Source: Chamaecyparis obtusa
Taxonomy: Eukaryota > Streptophyta > Pinopsida > Cupressales > Cupressaceae
NCBI GenBank assembly: GCA_027943335.1
Contig: BSBK01000869.1
Span: 1,708,001 to 1,772,000 of the forward strand
Direction of reading: 5' to 3'
Length of the DNA stretch: 64,000 nt
Below the pieces are notes generated by a model. That model searched no databases. It saw only the letters and a program-made list of their open reading frames with translations, and was not told where the DNA came from. This document shows, one piece after another, positions 36,365 to 48,057 of the stretch (its first letter is position 1; every line of letters begins with the position of its first letter). The position numbers and the translations under genes were made by a program.

Positions 36365-37567
36365 ATGGCATTAAGTGATGGATTGGAAGATGCGTTGAGG
36401 GAGCTAAGGAGTCAGTAGAACCTCTGCCAGACCCTAGCAAGAGGACAAAAGCAGATTGGTGAGACACTCAAGTGCATGGAAAATGGAAGAATGAAGGGCG
36501 ACATGTTACGCACACCTTGGACCAATACAAGACCGACGATGCCGATTTTCCCTCCGAGGATCAAGCAGGTGGAAATGCATCCTCTCACCCTCGCTGAGTC
36601 ACTAAAGCACATCAAGCAAGATTGGGTTGAGTCACTGAAGCAAATTAAGCAGGATTGGGTTGATGGTGGATGACAGACATACATATCCCTCAAGGACTAC
36701 ATAGACCTAAGGTTGAGGTACCCATCATTCGAAGGAGATAGAATCTACAACATCAATCTCAGTCGGGAGATCAACAATGAGGTACTTAGCACTGTGAGCC
36801 CTACGAAGGATGAAGCTATGCCTACACTACAACTGCAAGAGGATTTGGACATTGTCCCTTCAAATGTAATACATCCATATTCTCAAGACAACCAAAAAGG
36901 GGAAGAAGATGCTTGCACAAATTTTGTCGAACTAGCACCTGACGATCAACTTGATGGAAATGCGGGCTCTATCGACGACACTTCGAATGATTAGGCTCTA
37001 TCGGTGGTTGATCAACTTCATGGAGATGCTTTCAATGATCTCTTACAAGAACAGCTATAGTTGGTTGATTATGGAGTTTATCCTTAGGTGGAGCATGAGG
37101 CGTGCCTAATTACAATCTCTATATGTGAGGGGCTTCCTCATGGAAACAACAGGATCTACCTGAGCTATGAGATTGCTCAAGAGATTGATGAGCGTGATTG
37201 CATGAAGGCTTTGGATCGGAGCACCAATGTGTTTTATGATTGGCTTCCATGGGACACTACTGACTTCGGGCATGAGAATGTTTATATCAGAGTGGCGCTG
37301 CAAAAGCTTAATGGCGGTTTACTTGTCTCGACTGAATCCGATTATATGCATGTGATCCTGAAGCAGCATGGAGATTTCAACGGATACTGCTACCAACGTC
37401 CGTGCTTGGTTTGGGATCCTAGAGCTTCGTCGACAAACTGTCTGATGATCACGAGAGAGATTCATGATCCTCCCATAGCAGGTTTCCCAGGATCGAAGTT
37501 GCGATTGCTTGAGGGCAAGCAATCTTTGAGCGGGGAGGACTGTAATGTCCCCGATGCAATTAAATAA
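36365..37567 (+). pseudogene. Single degenerate ORF of the nested element
   Basis: ATG 36365 (MALSDGLEDALRELRSQ) opens a frame that continues to 37567 with stops only near 36416, 36672, 36993, 37059 and 37086. The original product was therefore about 400 residues, and the frame runs 27 bases into the 3' LTR. The N-terminal part is charged and helical, the middle is acidic, and the C-terminal 150 residues look globular (GLPHGNNRIYLSYEIAQEI, later YCYQRPCLVWDPRA). I see no zinc knuckle, protease, integrase or reverse transcriptase motif. A Gag-like or captured origin is possible, and the function is unknown. Confidence 0.6.
37528..37540 (+). other. Polypurine tract
   Basis: GAGCGGGGAGGAC ends at the 3' LTR start and closely resembles the GGGGAGGCTGGAC tract of the surrounding gypsy element. 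This suggests the nested element uses the same machinery. Confidence 0.75.
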
Positions 37568-38221
37568 ATAAATTTAATAATTTTGTATGTATGGCCCCGA
37601 AATTAAAGTTATTATCTCTCAGGCCCATTTTTATTTTATTGTTTGTAGTGTGTTGGCTGTGTCGGCACTTTTTGTAATCCTTTGGGAAGTTTTCCCAAAG
37701 CCATATATGAGGCCGGTTTGTAGGTATGCGATTTGGATTTTATTTGTAATTTGCGAATTCCAATTGGAGTTCTGTTCTTTGCCATTTTGGAGGTGAAAGA
37801 TCCTCCCTATTTGGTATTTGCAGTTTTGGTGGGAGTAACTCCTCACCCTATTTTGCTCTGTTCTCGAGATTATTGTAATCTGAAATGCTATCATTATTGA
37901 AAATATTTGCTGGTGTATGTGCGAACTTTCCTTTCCATTGAATATTGACTTTGGCAATCTGCTCATACTATGGGCATAAAACATTAATTTCATCTGCAAT
38001 ATTCTAAACGACACCATACAACAAATTTCCCAGGCTTAACGACGTTTGGGTGACACCCTTGTGACCGCATTACCCAGAGTGAACCGCACGACCCTGACTG
38101 GTCCGCACGGCTCTGAGAGACCCGCATGGCCCAGAGTGGTCTGCATGGCCCAGAGAGGTCCGCATGACCTCGAGAGGTCTGCATGACTTGGAGTGGTTCG
38201 TACGCCAAGTGGTACACTACA
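37541..38221 (+). mobile_element. 3' LTR of nested LTR element
   Basis: A 681-bp copy of 35577-36323 with a shorter minisatellite. It starts TGTAATGTCCCC and ends GTACACTACA, followed by CAAAT (38222-38226). The whole nested element is 2,645 bp and non-autonomous. Confidence 0.9.
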
Positions 38222-38226
38222 CAAAT

Positions 38227-38560
38227 CAGCTACCTATGCTGCAAAAATAACAAAGAAATGTGCAAATTTGGTCAACCTATCTGCTACAACACATATGCAG
38301 TACTTGCCCTGAACCTTATGTAGCCTAGTGATGAAATCCATGGAGATACATTCCCATTTTTGATTGGGAGTGGGTAGGGGTTGAAGGAAATTAGGTGGAT
38401 AAGTATGCTTATTTTTGTTTTGTTGTCAAGTGGGGCACTCTCTAGCATACTTAAGAACTTCATTTTTAAGCCCTTTCCATGTAAACCTTCTTGAATCCAC
38501 CTATAAGTCTTGACCAACCATAGGTGCATTAAGTGTCTTCACCTTAAGATGTAAATTAGG
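38227..38560 (-). pseudogene. Gypsy integrase N-terminal half
   Basis: The minus strand reads KNEVLKYARECPTCQQNK (the zinc-binding HHCC end), then [19 protein letters not shown]. That includes the first catalytic Asp of the integrase core (SMDFI). The frame then runs into the insertion at 38221. Together with 34714-35576 it formed one integrase before the inner element inserted. Confidence 0.75.
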
Positions 38561-39560
38561 CACCAAATAAATGCTCTCCTTGTAAATAATTAACTCATTA
38601 ATCATAGTGTACTTGTCATCGTGAATAGTGCCCCCAATAATTTGTGCCGCCCATGAATCCTTAGCATATTGCTGAAATCCTTTATCTCCAATTAGCAGTG
38701 ATCTCAACCAATGTACACAAATGAGGCCTCCTAGAAAATGCACCAACAACCACTTCTTTCCCTTAACATATACAATATCAAAATCATAGGCTTGAAGTTT
38801 GCTCACCCACTTTTGTTGCCCATCATTGAGATTTTTGTGATTTATAAAATATTTGATACTGTTGTGATCAATTTTGATGATGAACTTGCCCCTTCTAGGT
38901 AAGTTGTGAACTTCGCCAATGCATGCATGATAGCCAACATTTATCAATCATATAAGAGTAGATCTTCCCCACACCTCTCAACTCCCCTCTTGAAATCTAT
39001 GGGATGCTTATCTAGCATCAATACATCACCTCTCTCCTCTCGTGAAGTGTCACACCCCAACTCAAAAGGTTTGGAGAAGTTTGGAATTGCCAAGACTAGG
39101 CTTGTAGAAATCACATGTTAGAAGTGTTCAAAATACTTTTGTGCTACATCTGATCGCTGAATGCCCCCCTCTTTGTCAAATTTGTAAATGGAGTAGCTGT
39201 ATGTAAAAATCCCTTAACAAACCTCCTATAGAGTCCACATAAACCATGTAGCTCATCAATCAACTCATCAATTCTAGGAGTAGGACACTTGTTTTTTTAT
39301 TGTCCCTTTGTTAAGAACCTTTTATATTCACATTGTACCATCCTTCTTCACCAAGTCTACTGCTGAAGCAAAAGGGATCTTTCTAGGTCTAATGTGCCTC
39401 ATATCCAGTAATTCCTTAATGGCCTTTTGAGTCTCATCCTTATGCCTCTTCGAATGCTTGTATGGTGTAGTGATTACTAGTTTGGCACCCTCCTCCAACT
39501 CTATCACATGTTCTATTCCCTTCTAAGGTGGCACTCCAGGTGGTATACTCCCGAACACCT
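38500..39560 (-). pseudogene. Gypsy reverse transcriptase/RNase H with core deletion
   Basis: The RNase H part is clear on the minus strand: RRGKFIIKIDHNSIKYFINH, then QQKWVSKLQAYDFDIVYVKG. Upstream, the reverse transcriptase N-terminus (ELLDMRHIRPRKIPFASAV, then PRIDELIDELHG) is followed directly by YRRFVKGFLHTATPFTNLTK, which belongs to the connection region. The fingers-palm core with the YxDD active site, normally between these two blocks, is missing. Several stops are also present. The element was therefore mobilised only in trans or died after this deletion. Confidence 0.75.
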
Positions 39561-41530
39561 TGCTATGTGTTGATAGAAACTTTGGAATGTCTAGATGATA
39601 AGTGTTCTTTTGCTGTTTTGCAATTGTAGGCATTATGAGACACTCAACTGCCTACTCTACCTAAACATGTAAAATCAACCACTCCATCCTTTTGAAGGAT
39701 ACAACTCTACAAACCCCATCTAATAACCCTCTGAGCACTATCTTTCTCCCATTTGGTTCAAACTTCATCTCCACCTTTTATGAACTCCACAAATGATTGC
39801 ATCTAGTGCATTCCAAGGCCACATTACTGCCCCCTATATTCACCACTTAAAATTCATCCTTCAGCTTGTAATATCCTAGCTATATGCTCAAATTGGAGAT
39901 CTTATGAGTACAAGTGAGCTTATACCTTGAAGCTCTTAAATTGTTCATTGTGAAGTCCTTTCCTAGCCACAAAGCCCTCATCAAACAAATTATGGGTAAC
40001 AAATTTATCAATGATAGTTATTATTTGTTGCTCCTGTAGAACACCTCTAACCTTCAATGTTCTTTTTAAAAGCTAGAGAGTTGGGAAATGGTAACCCACT
40101 TCCTTGTTCCTCTTCTGATGAGCTTTCCTCTTCACTACTCCCTGAATCGAATTGTTGGTCTGATTTTTCTGATGCTGATTTCTCTACTGAAAAATGTTTT
40201 ATTTGTTTTGCCTTTGCCTTGACACTGCATTTATGGGATGGGTCCCATAGCTCTCTGCAATGAAAGCATAATTTCTTCTTTTTGAGCTTAGTCAACTTCT
40301 CACTATCCAACCTATTTGATTCATTCCTTAATTGATTTGATTCCTTATGAATGTTCTTTTGTCTTTATCCTTTTTGTTTGGGAATCCCTTAGAATGAAAC
40401 TTGCTTCTAGAGGTAGTGGTCTCCATGTACCTAGCCTTCTTAATGTCTTCATATAATTTAGGTGGATCGAGTGCCCTAATACAACCTCTTAAGGATTTGA
40501 AAGACCATCCATAAAAGAACAATGAGTCTCCTTTCTGAAATATATGTGACCAACATCAGCAGCCTCTAAAAATCAGCAACATATGCATCTACTGAATCCC
40601 ATGGCTTCAACTGAGCCAACTTCTTGAAGTGGAACTCTGGATCCTTGTTATCAAATGTCAATGAGCCTCTCTGTGAACTTAGCGTAAGAAGTGATTGATC
40701 ATGGCCCACAGTGATCATTCCATGATGCCACCACTCATGAGCAATACCATCCAAGTGAATAATAGCATATTTGATTGCTTTATCTTTAGACATGGGGTAA
40801 AGTTGACAATAAGTGCCCACCTTCCGCACCCAAGCCCTAGCTGAAGTCTTTCTTGATCCTTCATAGTGAGAAAGGATTAGTTTCCAACCTTTTTTGCAAG
40901 TTGTATTTATTTGTTCTTTCACCAGGATTGGGTCTATGGTTCATTCTAACAGCTATGTAATCCTTTAGATATGTAGGAGCTTGAAACCTTGGGCCTCCAT
41001 TTGTCTAGTTATGCATGAACTGATCTTGCAAATCAATAACTTGGGGTTTATTGTCTACTTGTGGTTGATATTTGGGTGGAAAAACCAACATAAGGGGTCT
41101 GGAATTAACAATTCTTGCCTGCTGATTTGCATTTCTGTTGTCAATTGAGTTATCTCTTTGCCCATTGTTTTGTTACTGTTATACCACCCTACTATCCATT
41201 GTTACCTCCATTGTTTGCATCCGCATTGTTTTTATTAACCCCTATTCGACAAGCCATCAACTCAAGCAACTACCCAAGATGCTGATTTGTTTCCTGTGCT
41301 CACTGATCAACAACTTGCTGCTCTCTAAGAATGATATCCAACATATTCATGGCATGTTCTCTTTCTAACTCCTTATCACCCATATTCACTGCTCTTTTTA
41401 CTTTTGCTACCAAGTTAGGATTAATACTATTTTTGCAGGTGTTGTAGTCATGTGTGAAAGGTTGATGCTCTAACCTTGGCATGACACTATTGTATCATTC
41501 TGAACCCTTCAGGATGACAGGATACACTGC
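39560..41530 (-). pseudogene. Gypsy Gag and protease remnants
   Basis: The Gag zinc knuckle is seen as CFHCRELWDPSHKC (about 40260), the CX2CX7HXC form common in plant chromoviruses. Upstream, HLDGIAHEWWHHGM and SRKTSARAWVRKVGTYCQLY (40566-40922) fit the retrotransposon Gag core. An acidic Ser/Glu linker follows the knuckle. The protease region (about 39600-40040) is too broken to show its Asp motif with confidence. Frames are interrupted throughout. Confidence 0.65.
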
Positions 41531-41540
41531 TCTGACACCA
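41529..41540 (-). other. Primer-binding site of the gypsy element
   Basis: The complement reads TGGTGTCAGAGC and lies one base from the 5' LTR. It is a Met-tRNA-type site with one change from TGGTATCAGAGC. Confidence 0.75.
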
Positions 41541-41541
41541 C

Positions 41542-42812
41542 TGTAATATGCATTTTTGTTTTCGTTTCCATTTGAAGTGTTTAATAGAACTAGACGAAGA
41601 TGTAGAGAAGGGCATTGCAATAATATTATTTGCAACAAATAAGTAAACAAATCTCTTTAAAATGCAATATTCAGACATTGCCCACAACCATAAATACTTA
41701 AGATTTATTTTGAAAAATTGTAAATACAATATATTATGAAAATATGAACTACCCAAATCATCAAAATACTTTACAAAGCCATTTCTAACATACCCATAAA
41801 ATACGGAGTTTGCAGTATTGAGTCTTGACATCATTAAAACCAACAAATAGGAGTCTCCAAACTTGGATGCCGCACCCTAGGAATGCCTTTTAGACCAAGT
41901 TTGATTGTTTTTTGAAGAATGCAGACCTCCAATCAGAAAAACTCCCTCAAAACCGTAGTCATCGCTTCCACAATCTCCCATGCCCTCACTCTTGGCTGTA
42001 CGGCGAACAAAGGAACTAGTGTGACCAGCGGAAAGATGGCTAATCAGCAATAAAAGCAAATGATACTCTCTAGTAACACCTTCACAACAAGTCTCTCTCT
42101 TTTGTGCTCTGCAAATGGAGAATGAAATTTGAAATCTTTAACAATAAAGCTCAACTATGATTCCTAAGTGAAATCACCAAGGAATCCTCTAGATTAGATC
42201 TTTCACTAATGTAAATGATGTTCCTTGCAAGGGTTTTCTTTGTTACAAAGCCACAAGATGGACAAATTCAAGCAAGAAATGTATTTTCAAAATATCAATC
42301 CCAACATATCAGAAAATGAGCTCAAACTCAAACAAATAGCCTTCCAAAAGGCCACACCCCTTTTAGGGCTCACTTTTAATTTAATTTTAAGCACCTCATG
42401 TCTCCCCTATATTGCTGCCCATCCCCATAAATTCACTGTATTTAACATTTTTCAAAAGCACATTTAATTTTAACTTGGGTGCCCATATAGACAAATATTA
42501 ATAAATTAAATATTTAATTAACTTCACGTTATTTAAATTAAATTCGCTAGACCACATAACAACCTGAAATATCATCATCACCTTGTCAAACTGACATCTC
42601 CAAGAAATACTGCCAACTAGCCAAGTGGATGTCCAAGTTGACAATTACTAAAAATAGTATGAACAAATTACCCAAATTTACTCCAAAAAATGTTGTTATG
42701 CAAATGTCAACTAACTAAGCTCAATACAATGCATTTCATCGCCAAATAAGCTGAATCATGCTAAATAGGCTAACAAACACCAAGTTGAAAGTGCTTAGAA
42801 GGGGACATTACA
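41542..42812 (-). mobile_element. 5' LTR of the gypsy element
   Basis: This 1.27-kb LTR starts TGTAATATGC and ends GGGGACATTACA, followed by AGCTT (42813-42817). It aligns with 33389-34713. The many differences between the two LTRs indicate an old insertion. Confidence 0.88.
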
Positions 42813-43049
42813 AGCTTCAAAGAATAACACACAAATATTAACAAAGCTTTGTCCATGATAAAATGTTGCTTCAATGAAAACAAAATATATGCTTCCACAA
42901 TATGTTGAATTTTCAAAAATCATAACTTGTTGCGAATAGTAAAGTATATGCTAAAATCCAAATAAGGATTTGAAGTGAAGTATAACCTCTATGTGAGATT
43001 GCCCTTGGAAATCAAAGGGATTTTGTCCCCCAATCTCCAAGAAACCAAA

Positions 43050-43262
43050 GGTTGTAACTTAGTTGTATGATCAAAAGGTAGGTAGGAGGAGGGTTTCATC
43101 TCTAGAATCCAAGGATTTTTGAAGATTTTTCCTTAATGAAAACAATCAAGAACTAAAGACAATAGAAATTAACTAAATGACTTACAAACTAGAAAGTTAC
43201 TAAAAACTAAATAAACTATTTAAATGACCGTTATAAGCTAACTATTAGAATGTTACTTTAAT
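43050..43262 (-). mobile_element. 3' LTR of copia-type element
   Basis: The segment around AATTAACTAAATGACTTAC and up to GTTACTTTAAT is repeated at 46482-46691. The polypurine complement GCCCTCCCTTA follows at 43263, as in the elements at 11430 and 26793. The left edge is approximate. Confidence 0.6.
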
Positions 43263-43346
43263 GCCCTCCCTTAGTGGTCATTCTACTAAGTACCATTCAA
43301 AAGAGTTGTCATGATTTGCTGGTCTTTTGGCCATGAATGATAGAAG

Positions 43347-44996
43347 TGTAATGTCCCCATTTTGAAATAGAAATTAATGTTTTATAAAATAATAAAAGAA
43401 AGAATAATAATTAAAATGATATAATATAATCTATTATTAAAATAATAAAATAATATATAAGCATACTAATATATTAATAATATAAAATATTATTATAATA
43501 ATAATAATAAAAATATGATATATAAATATAATATAATATAATATACTGATGCATCGATATAATAATATTAATAAATGATTAAATATAATAAATAATAAAT
43601 AAGTAATCACACTAAAATTATAATCTATTATTATTTATAATATACTATTCACATAGTAAATATAAATAAACAAATTAACATAATATAATCCAAAAGACAT
43701 GACTTTTGTCAAAAAAAGGGTATAAGAAAACAATTACGGGAGAAAAAGGAGGAAACACGAAGAAAAGAATATGGAAAACTTGGGAGAAAATAATATAGGA
43801 GAAAACAAAGGAGAAAATCTAGGAGAAAAGATAGGAGAAAATAAAGGAGGAAATGTAGGACGAACTCAAGGGAGGAAAAAAGAATATACGAAAAATAAAG
43901 GAGAGTAAAAGATAAAAGTCTTTCAGCGAAAATTCAACATGGTGGTATGTCATATAATATAAGTAAATTCTTTATATATATATTAATTAGTTTTAATTAA
44001 ACTATATATATTAAAGAATTAATTTTAATTAAATTATATAAATATATATATAAGAATTAATTTTAATTATATATATATATATTTGGCAACATTTATAATT
44101 TATATTAATGAATTTGACATTCCTTATATAAATAATGAATTTGATGTTATGTTCACTATTGTTGATAATTAATTTGATATTCATATTCCCTCTAGTAGCC
44201 GGACATATGAATCTTATATTTGTTCTGAGCTACATAGAGATCAAAGTAATGGCAACTCGAGGTTGATATAACCCCGTTGCCCATTATGGTTAATGGCAAT
44301 TCGAGGTTGATATAACACCGTTGCCTATTTGAGATGGATGGCAATTCGAGGTTGATATAACCCTGTTGCCAATCTATAATTGATGGCAACAGTCATATGC
44401 ATATGCGTAGGCTTGGATAACATTTATTGCTTCCAAGAGATTCTTATGGGCAGTGCTCTATGGGATGACGTGTCGATAGCCCAGTTGCTTAGAGTGGATC
44501 TTATATCCCTCATGCCAAGAACCGGGAATTTTGTGAAGCCCGATGTAGAGGCAGCCTTAAGAATCAAATCCCCCCCTTTACTGACTTAGAGTAGAGTATG
44601 AGTCATGTAAATATTGTGTATTATTTTGTGCTAATGTCGGTTTTGTAGAAAATTATAAAAGGAGAATAAGAAGGGACATTACAGAACCAATATTATTCAT
44701 ATATCAAAAGTTATATATTAATTGGTTGTTTAATACCATATAAAATACTGAAGATAAATAATAATTAAATAAATAACCTATTATTAATAAAATATAAATA
44801 TTTTATAAATTAATAATATAAATAATTAATAAACCAAAAGTCATAACCCCTTTTTCCTCCGAATGACACACCAGTTTGGAATAGTGATATAAAAGTATCC
44901 TCTTTTGATTAAAAAAGAGATACGGAGAATACATGAAATTAGTCCGCAATAGCTCAATGGAGAAATGTAAGTAAGGTCCCAACAGGGGACATTACA
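43347..44996. mobile_element. Solo LTR, about 1.65 kb
   Basis: It starts TGTAATGTCCCC and ends GGGGACATTACA, with exact 5-bp target duplications AGAAG (43342-43346 and 44997-45001). The interior shows no coding domain. A second internal terminus, GGGACATTACA, ends at 44683, so an additional decayed copy may be nested inside. The left third is extremely AT-rich. Confidence 0.75.
44251..44400. repeat. Triple tandem hairpin repeat
   Basis: Three copies of a 44-45-bp unit begin at 44251, 44295 and 44340. Each contains GGCAA(C/T)TCGAGGTTGATAT followed by AACC and GTTGCC, so each can fold into a stem of GGCAAC/GTTGCC with an inner GGTT/AACC stem. A fourth GGCAAC starts at about 44385. Confidence 0.85.
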
Positions 44997-45009
44997 AGAA
45001 GCCTAATGA

Positions 45010-45830
45010 CAACTTTGAATGCTCTATGACATGAGCTTGCTGCGGAGACATTCCCTGGTTGGATTATTGATCATCTAACCACTTTTTGCAGAACTTATTC
45101 ATATGACGAAGTTTACCACAATAATGACTTGATAGATTTCAGATTCTTTGAAGAATCATCATGTTCTCTTTGTCCTTTTTGTTGAGTGGACTTGCCTTTG
45201 CCTTTGTCCTTAGTAGTAAACTCCTTTTCGTCTCATTGCTACTTCCACCTATCTTGTTGTAAGAGCTTGTTGCCTAGATCATCAAACATCAAATCAACAT
45301 TGGTAGAGGTGGATTGTGGTAAGCTTTTCAGCGTGTTAAGCACCATATCCTCTTCTTTCTTCTTGTGACCAATGGCCTGCAATTGATCATGAATGTCTTT
45401 GATCCATATTAAATAATCCTACAAAGACATCTTGTCATTCATCATGATCAAGAACAACATATTTTTAAGGAAGAAAGGTCTGCCTTTATCTGACGTCTTG
45501 TGTAGATCCTTCAAGCGACTTCAGATCTCTGTAGCAGTCTTGCCAGACGACAATTATGAAAGCATCTCATCGGTGATAAATAAGTTGAGTAGAATATCCG
45601 TTTCCCAATCACACTCATTGAACTTGTCTTGGTCTTTACCCACAACTGTGAAATGAGTAGATTTACAAAGAACAAGCTGATCAAGACACTGATACTAAAA
45701 AACGGTGAACATGCATTGTTTCCAAGTATTGTAATCCTTGCCATTGATCCTTTAAGTGCCTTCCAACATGATGTTATGAAACAAAGCTATCCCTCTCGTT
45801 ATCTAGAGACACAAAAAACAAGATAAAAAT
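45010..45830 (-). pseudogene. Copia-type Gag remnant
   Basis: On the minus strand a zinc-knuckle-like SHYCGKLRHMNKFCKKW is visible (about 45070-45120). It follows a Lys-rich stretch and lacks the first Cys (Ser instead), so the knuckle is CX2CX4HX4C-like but damaged. The upstream part (45500-45830) has the same style as the Gag at 26985-27212, with frameshifts. No polymerase genes are seen. Confidence 0.5.
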
Positions 45831-46469
45831 CAACTTCTAAAAAAACTTTGATTTTTATAGATAAAAAATTGACCAAATATTGAAACCCACGATTTGTTTG
45901 CAAAGTTGTGCAAAAAAAATTGAATACTCGTGATTTTATATAAAAAATCGTTCAAAAACACTTGCTAAAGAAAACCCTAGTTTGATGAAAAATTAGAAAA
46001 TTCGTAAAGACTTCCATATGCCCGAGAAACCCTAGGTGCACAAAACATGATTTTGAGAAAAAATTGTCAAAAAACATGGGCAAAAACCCTCCATTGCTTG
46101 GAGAAAAACAATAGTGCAAAATCTCAGGCGATTTTGGTTAGAAGAATGTGCAAAACTAGTGTAAACAAACTCAACTTTGTAGCCGTAGCAAAACCAACGA
46201 TTCTGCTTGAAAAATTGTCCAATTACCCTTGGCACAATTTTTAATAGGGAAAATCTGTGATTTTCTTCAGAAATCAAACCCTCAATTTTATTTGAAAAAA
46301 AAAACTAATTGCGATTTTTAGAGAATAAACTCCCATGAATTTTATCTTAAAAAAATTGATAAAAAAATCCCACGATTTTATTTTAAAAAACTGATCAAAA
46401 CACTTCTTGAAATTTTTAGGTATAGACTACAAATTTTATTATAAAATTTTGCAAAAAACAAAGAATTTT

Positions 46470-46481
46470 GCACTACTACCA
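46470..46481 (-). other. Degenerate primer-binding site
   Basis: GCACTACTACCA differs from the expected complement GCTCTGATACCA at three positions and directly precedes the LTR copy at 46482. Confidence 0.45.
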
Positions 46482-46691
46482 TGAAATGATAATTGATTGT
46501 ATTTGTATTAACGAAGGAGAGAAATACTCCTTATATAAGCAATTACAAAAGATCTTTCCATAATGGAAACTATTGAGAACTCAAAACATAATAGAAACTA
46601 ACTAAATGACTTACGAAACAAAAAGTTACTAAAAATTAACCAAACAACTTAAATGAACATTATAAACTATAAATTCCAATATTACTTTAAT
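46482..46691 (-). mobile_element. 5' LTR of copia-type element
   Basis: This is the partner of 43050-43262, sharing TAACTAAATGACTTAC, AAAGTTACTAAAAA and the end TTACTTTAAT. It encloses an interior that carries the Gag remnant and the solo LTR insertion. Confidence 0.6.
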
Positions 46692-47397
46692 AGTGACACA
46701 TGTTGGCATTTCCATTGACCTACCTTCATTGTAATACTAATATCATATCCCTAGGTACATAACATGGCATCCCTCTTTAATATGTCTTGACCTTGAAAAC
46801 AAGCCAAATATTAAGACTACTGCAAGTCATTACAATTATAATGCCATGTCCTATCGTGCAACCATTCATAGACAATCTTTGCAATGGTTTAGCTTGATAG
46901 TACCTAGATCCATCCTTGATCCACACTTTGTTGCACCCATCTGATTCAATTCTTCATCGTACTAAAACTTTTTCTACCTTGAATAGCCATTAGTTCTATG
47001 ACGCAATTGAGTGTTGTAATTGCTCCTTTGATTCCATGTGTTGGCTTGTTTATTACATGTATTAGTGTGTTTATTCCATGTATCATTTTTCCATGATTCT
47101 TGCCTCTCACAACGATGTGGATGCCTATATATTGCACCCTTGGCTATCTGTAGAACCATTTTTATTTCTTCACCCTTTTTGGCCATTCTTTTGTTGGCTT
47201 ATGACGGGAAACATTTTCCTATTTTGTTTGTATATTGCTTCTCTTGTTTTTCCTTTCATAAATATTTGCAATCTTTGAAGAGCACACAAGAAATATTGAA
47301 GGGAGAGCAACCATAAAGACATACACCAGATTTCTCGTGGAAAACTCTTTCGGGTAAAAAACCACGACATACAATAGCTTATATTTATAGAAATGGG

Positions 47398-47595
47398 CAC
47401 CAACCTAGATTACAAAGGTGGACATCCACTCACAGAGAGCACCAACCCTCGCCGAAGCACCACCTCCAATTAGTTGAGGCACCAACCCCAAAGAGCACCA
47501 TCCCTCTTCAAAGCACTAACTCTGAATACTGAAGCACCAACTCCACTCAGTTGAGGCACCAACCTCAGTTTGAGCACCAACTCTAATGTAAACTC
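47398..47595. repeat. Degenerate tandem repeat with GAGCACCAAC words
   Basis: Some nine copies of GCACCAACYCY with 15-25 bp spacing, alternating with GTTGAG(G) phrases. The antisense reading gives a Leu/Gly-rich peptide without meaning. Confidence 0.65.
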
Positions 47596-47673
47596 AATAA
47601 ACTTTAGGAACACACACAACACTACAAACACCATGCAATAATTATACAACACCCTTGATATGAAATATGTGGT

Positions 47674-48057
47674 AGTAGCATATTTTACTTTTCAATTCCT
47701 ACAGTCTCTCATCCTGATGATGGATCACGGAGTGTGATCGGAAACCTCGATGCTAGAAAAACATTCACAATCGAGTCTAGAAACAAATATACATAAGAAA
47801 TGGATTGTGGAAATCTGATAATGTTAATTGATGCCCTTCATGGGGGAGAGCTATGTTTCAAAGCTAAGCAGCTAGAGGTGTTAAGGATCAAGCTTATGAA
47901 GAAAATTGCATATTTTACTTTTTAATTCCTACACTCTCTCATCCCGATGATGGATCACGGAGTGTGATCCGAAACGTTGATGCTAAAAACGCACACAATC
48001 GAATCCGGAAACAAATATACATAAGAAATGGATTGTGGAAATCTGATAATGTTAAAG
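47674..48057. repeat. Direct duplication with palindromic core
   Basis: Two copies of about 155 bp (47674-47826 and 47905-48057) share ATATTTTACTTTT, CTCTCATCC and the stretch ending GAAATCTGATAATGTTAA. Each includes a GGATCAC/GTGATC palindrome around GGAGT. It may be an LTR pair of a very small element or a local duplication. Confidence 0.65.

Noticed and set aside
43347..44683. Element ending at the inner GGGACATTACA (44683)
   Set aside because: Flanks AGAAG and GAACC do not match, whereas the end at 44996 gives a perfect AGAAG duplication.
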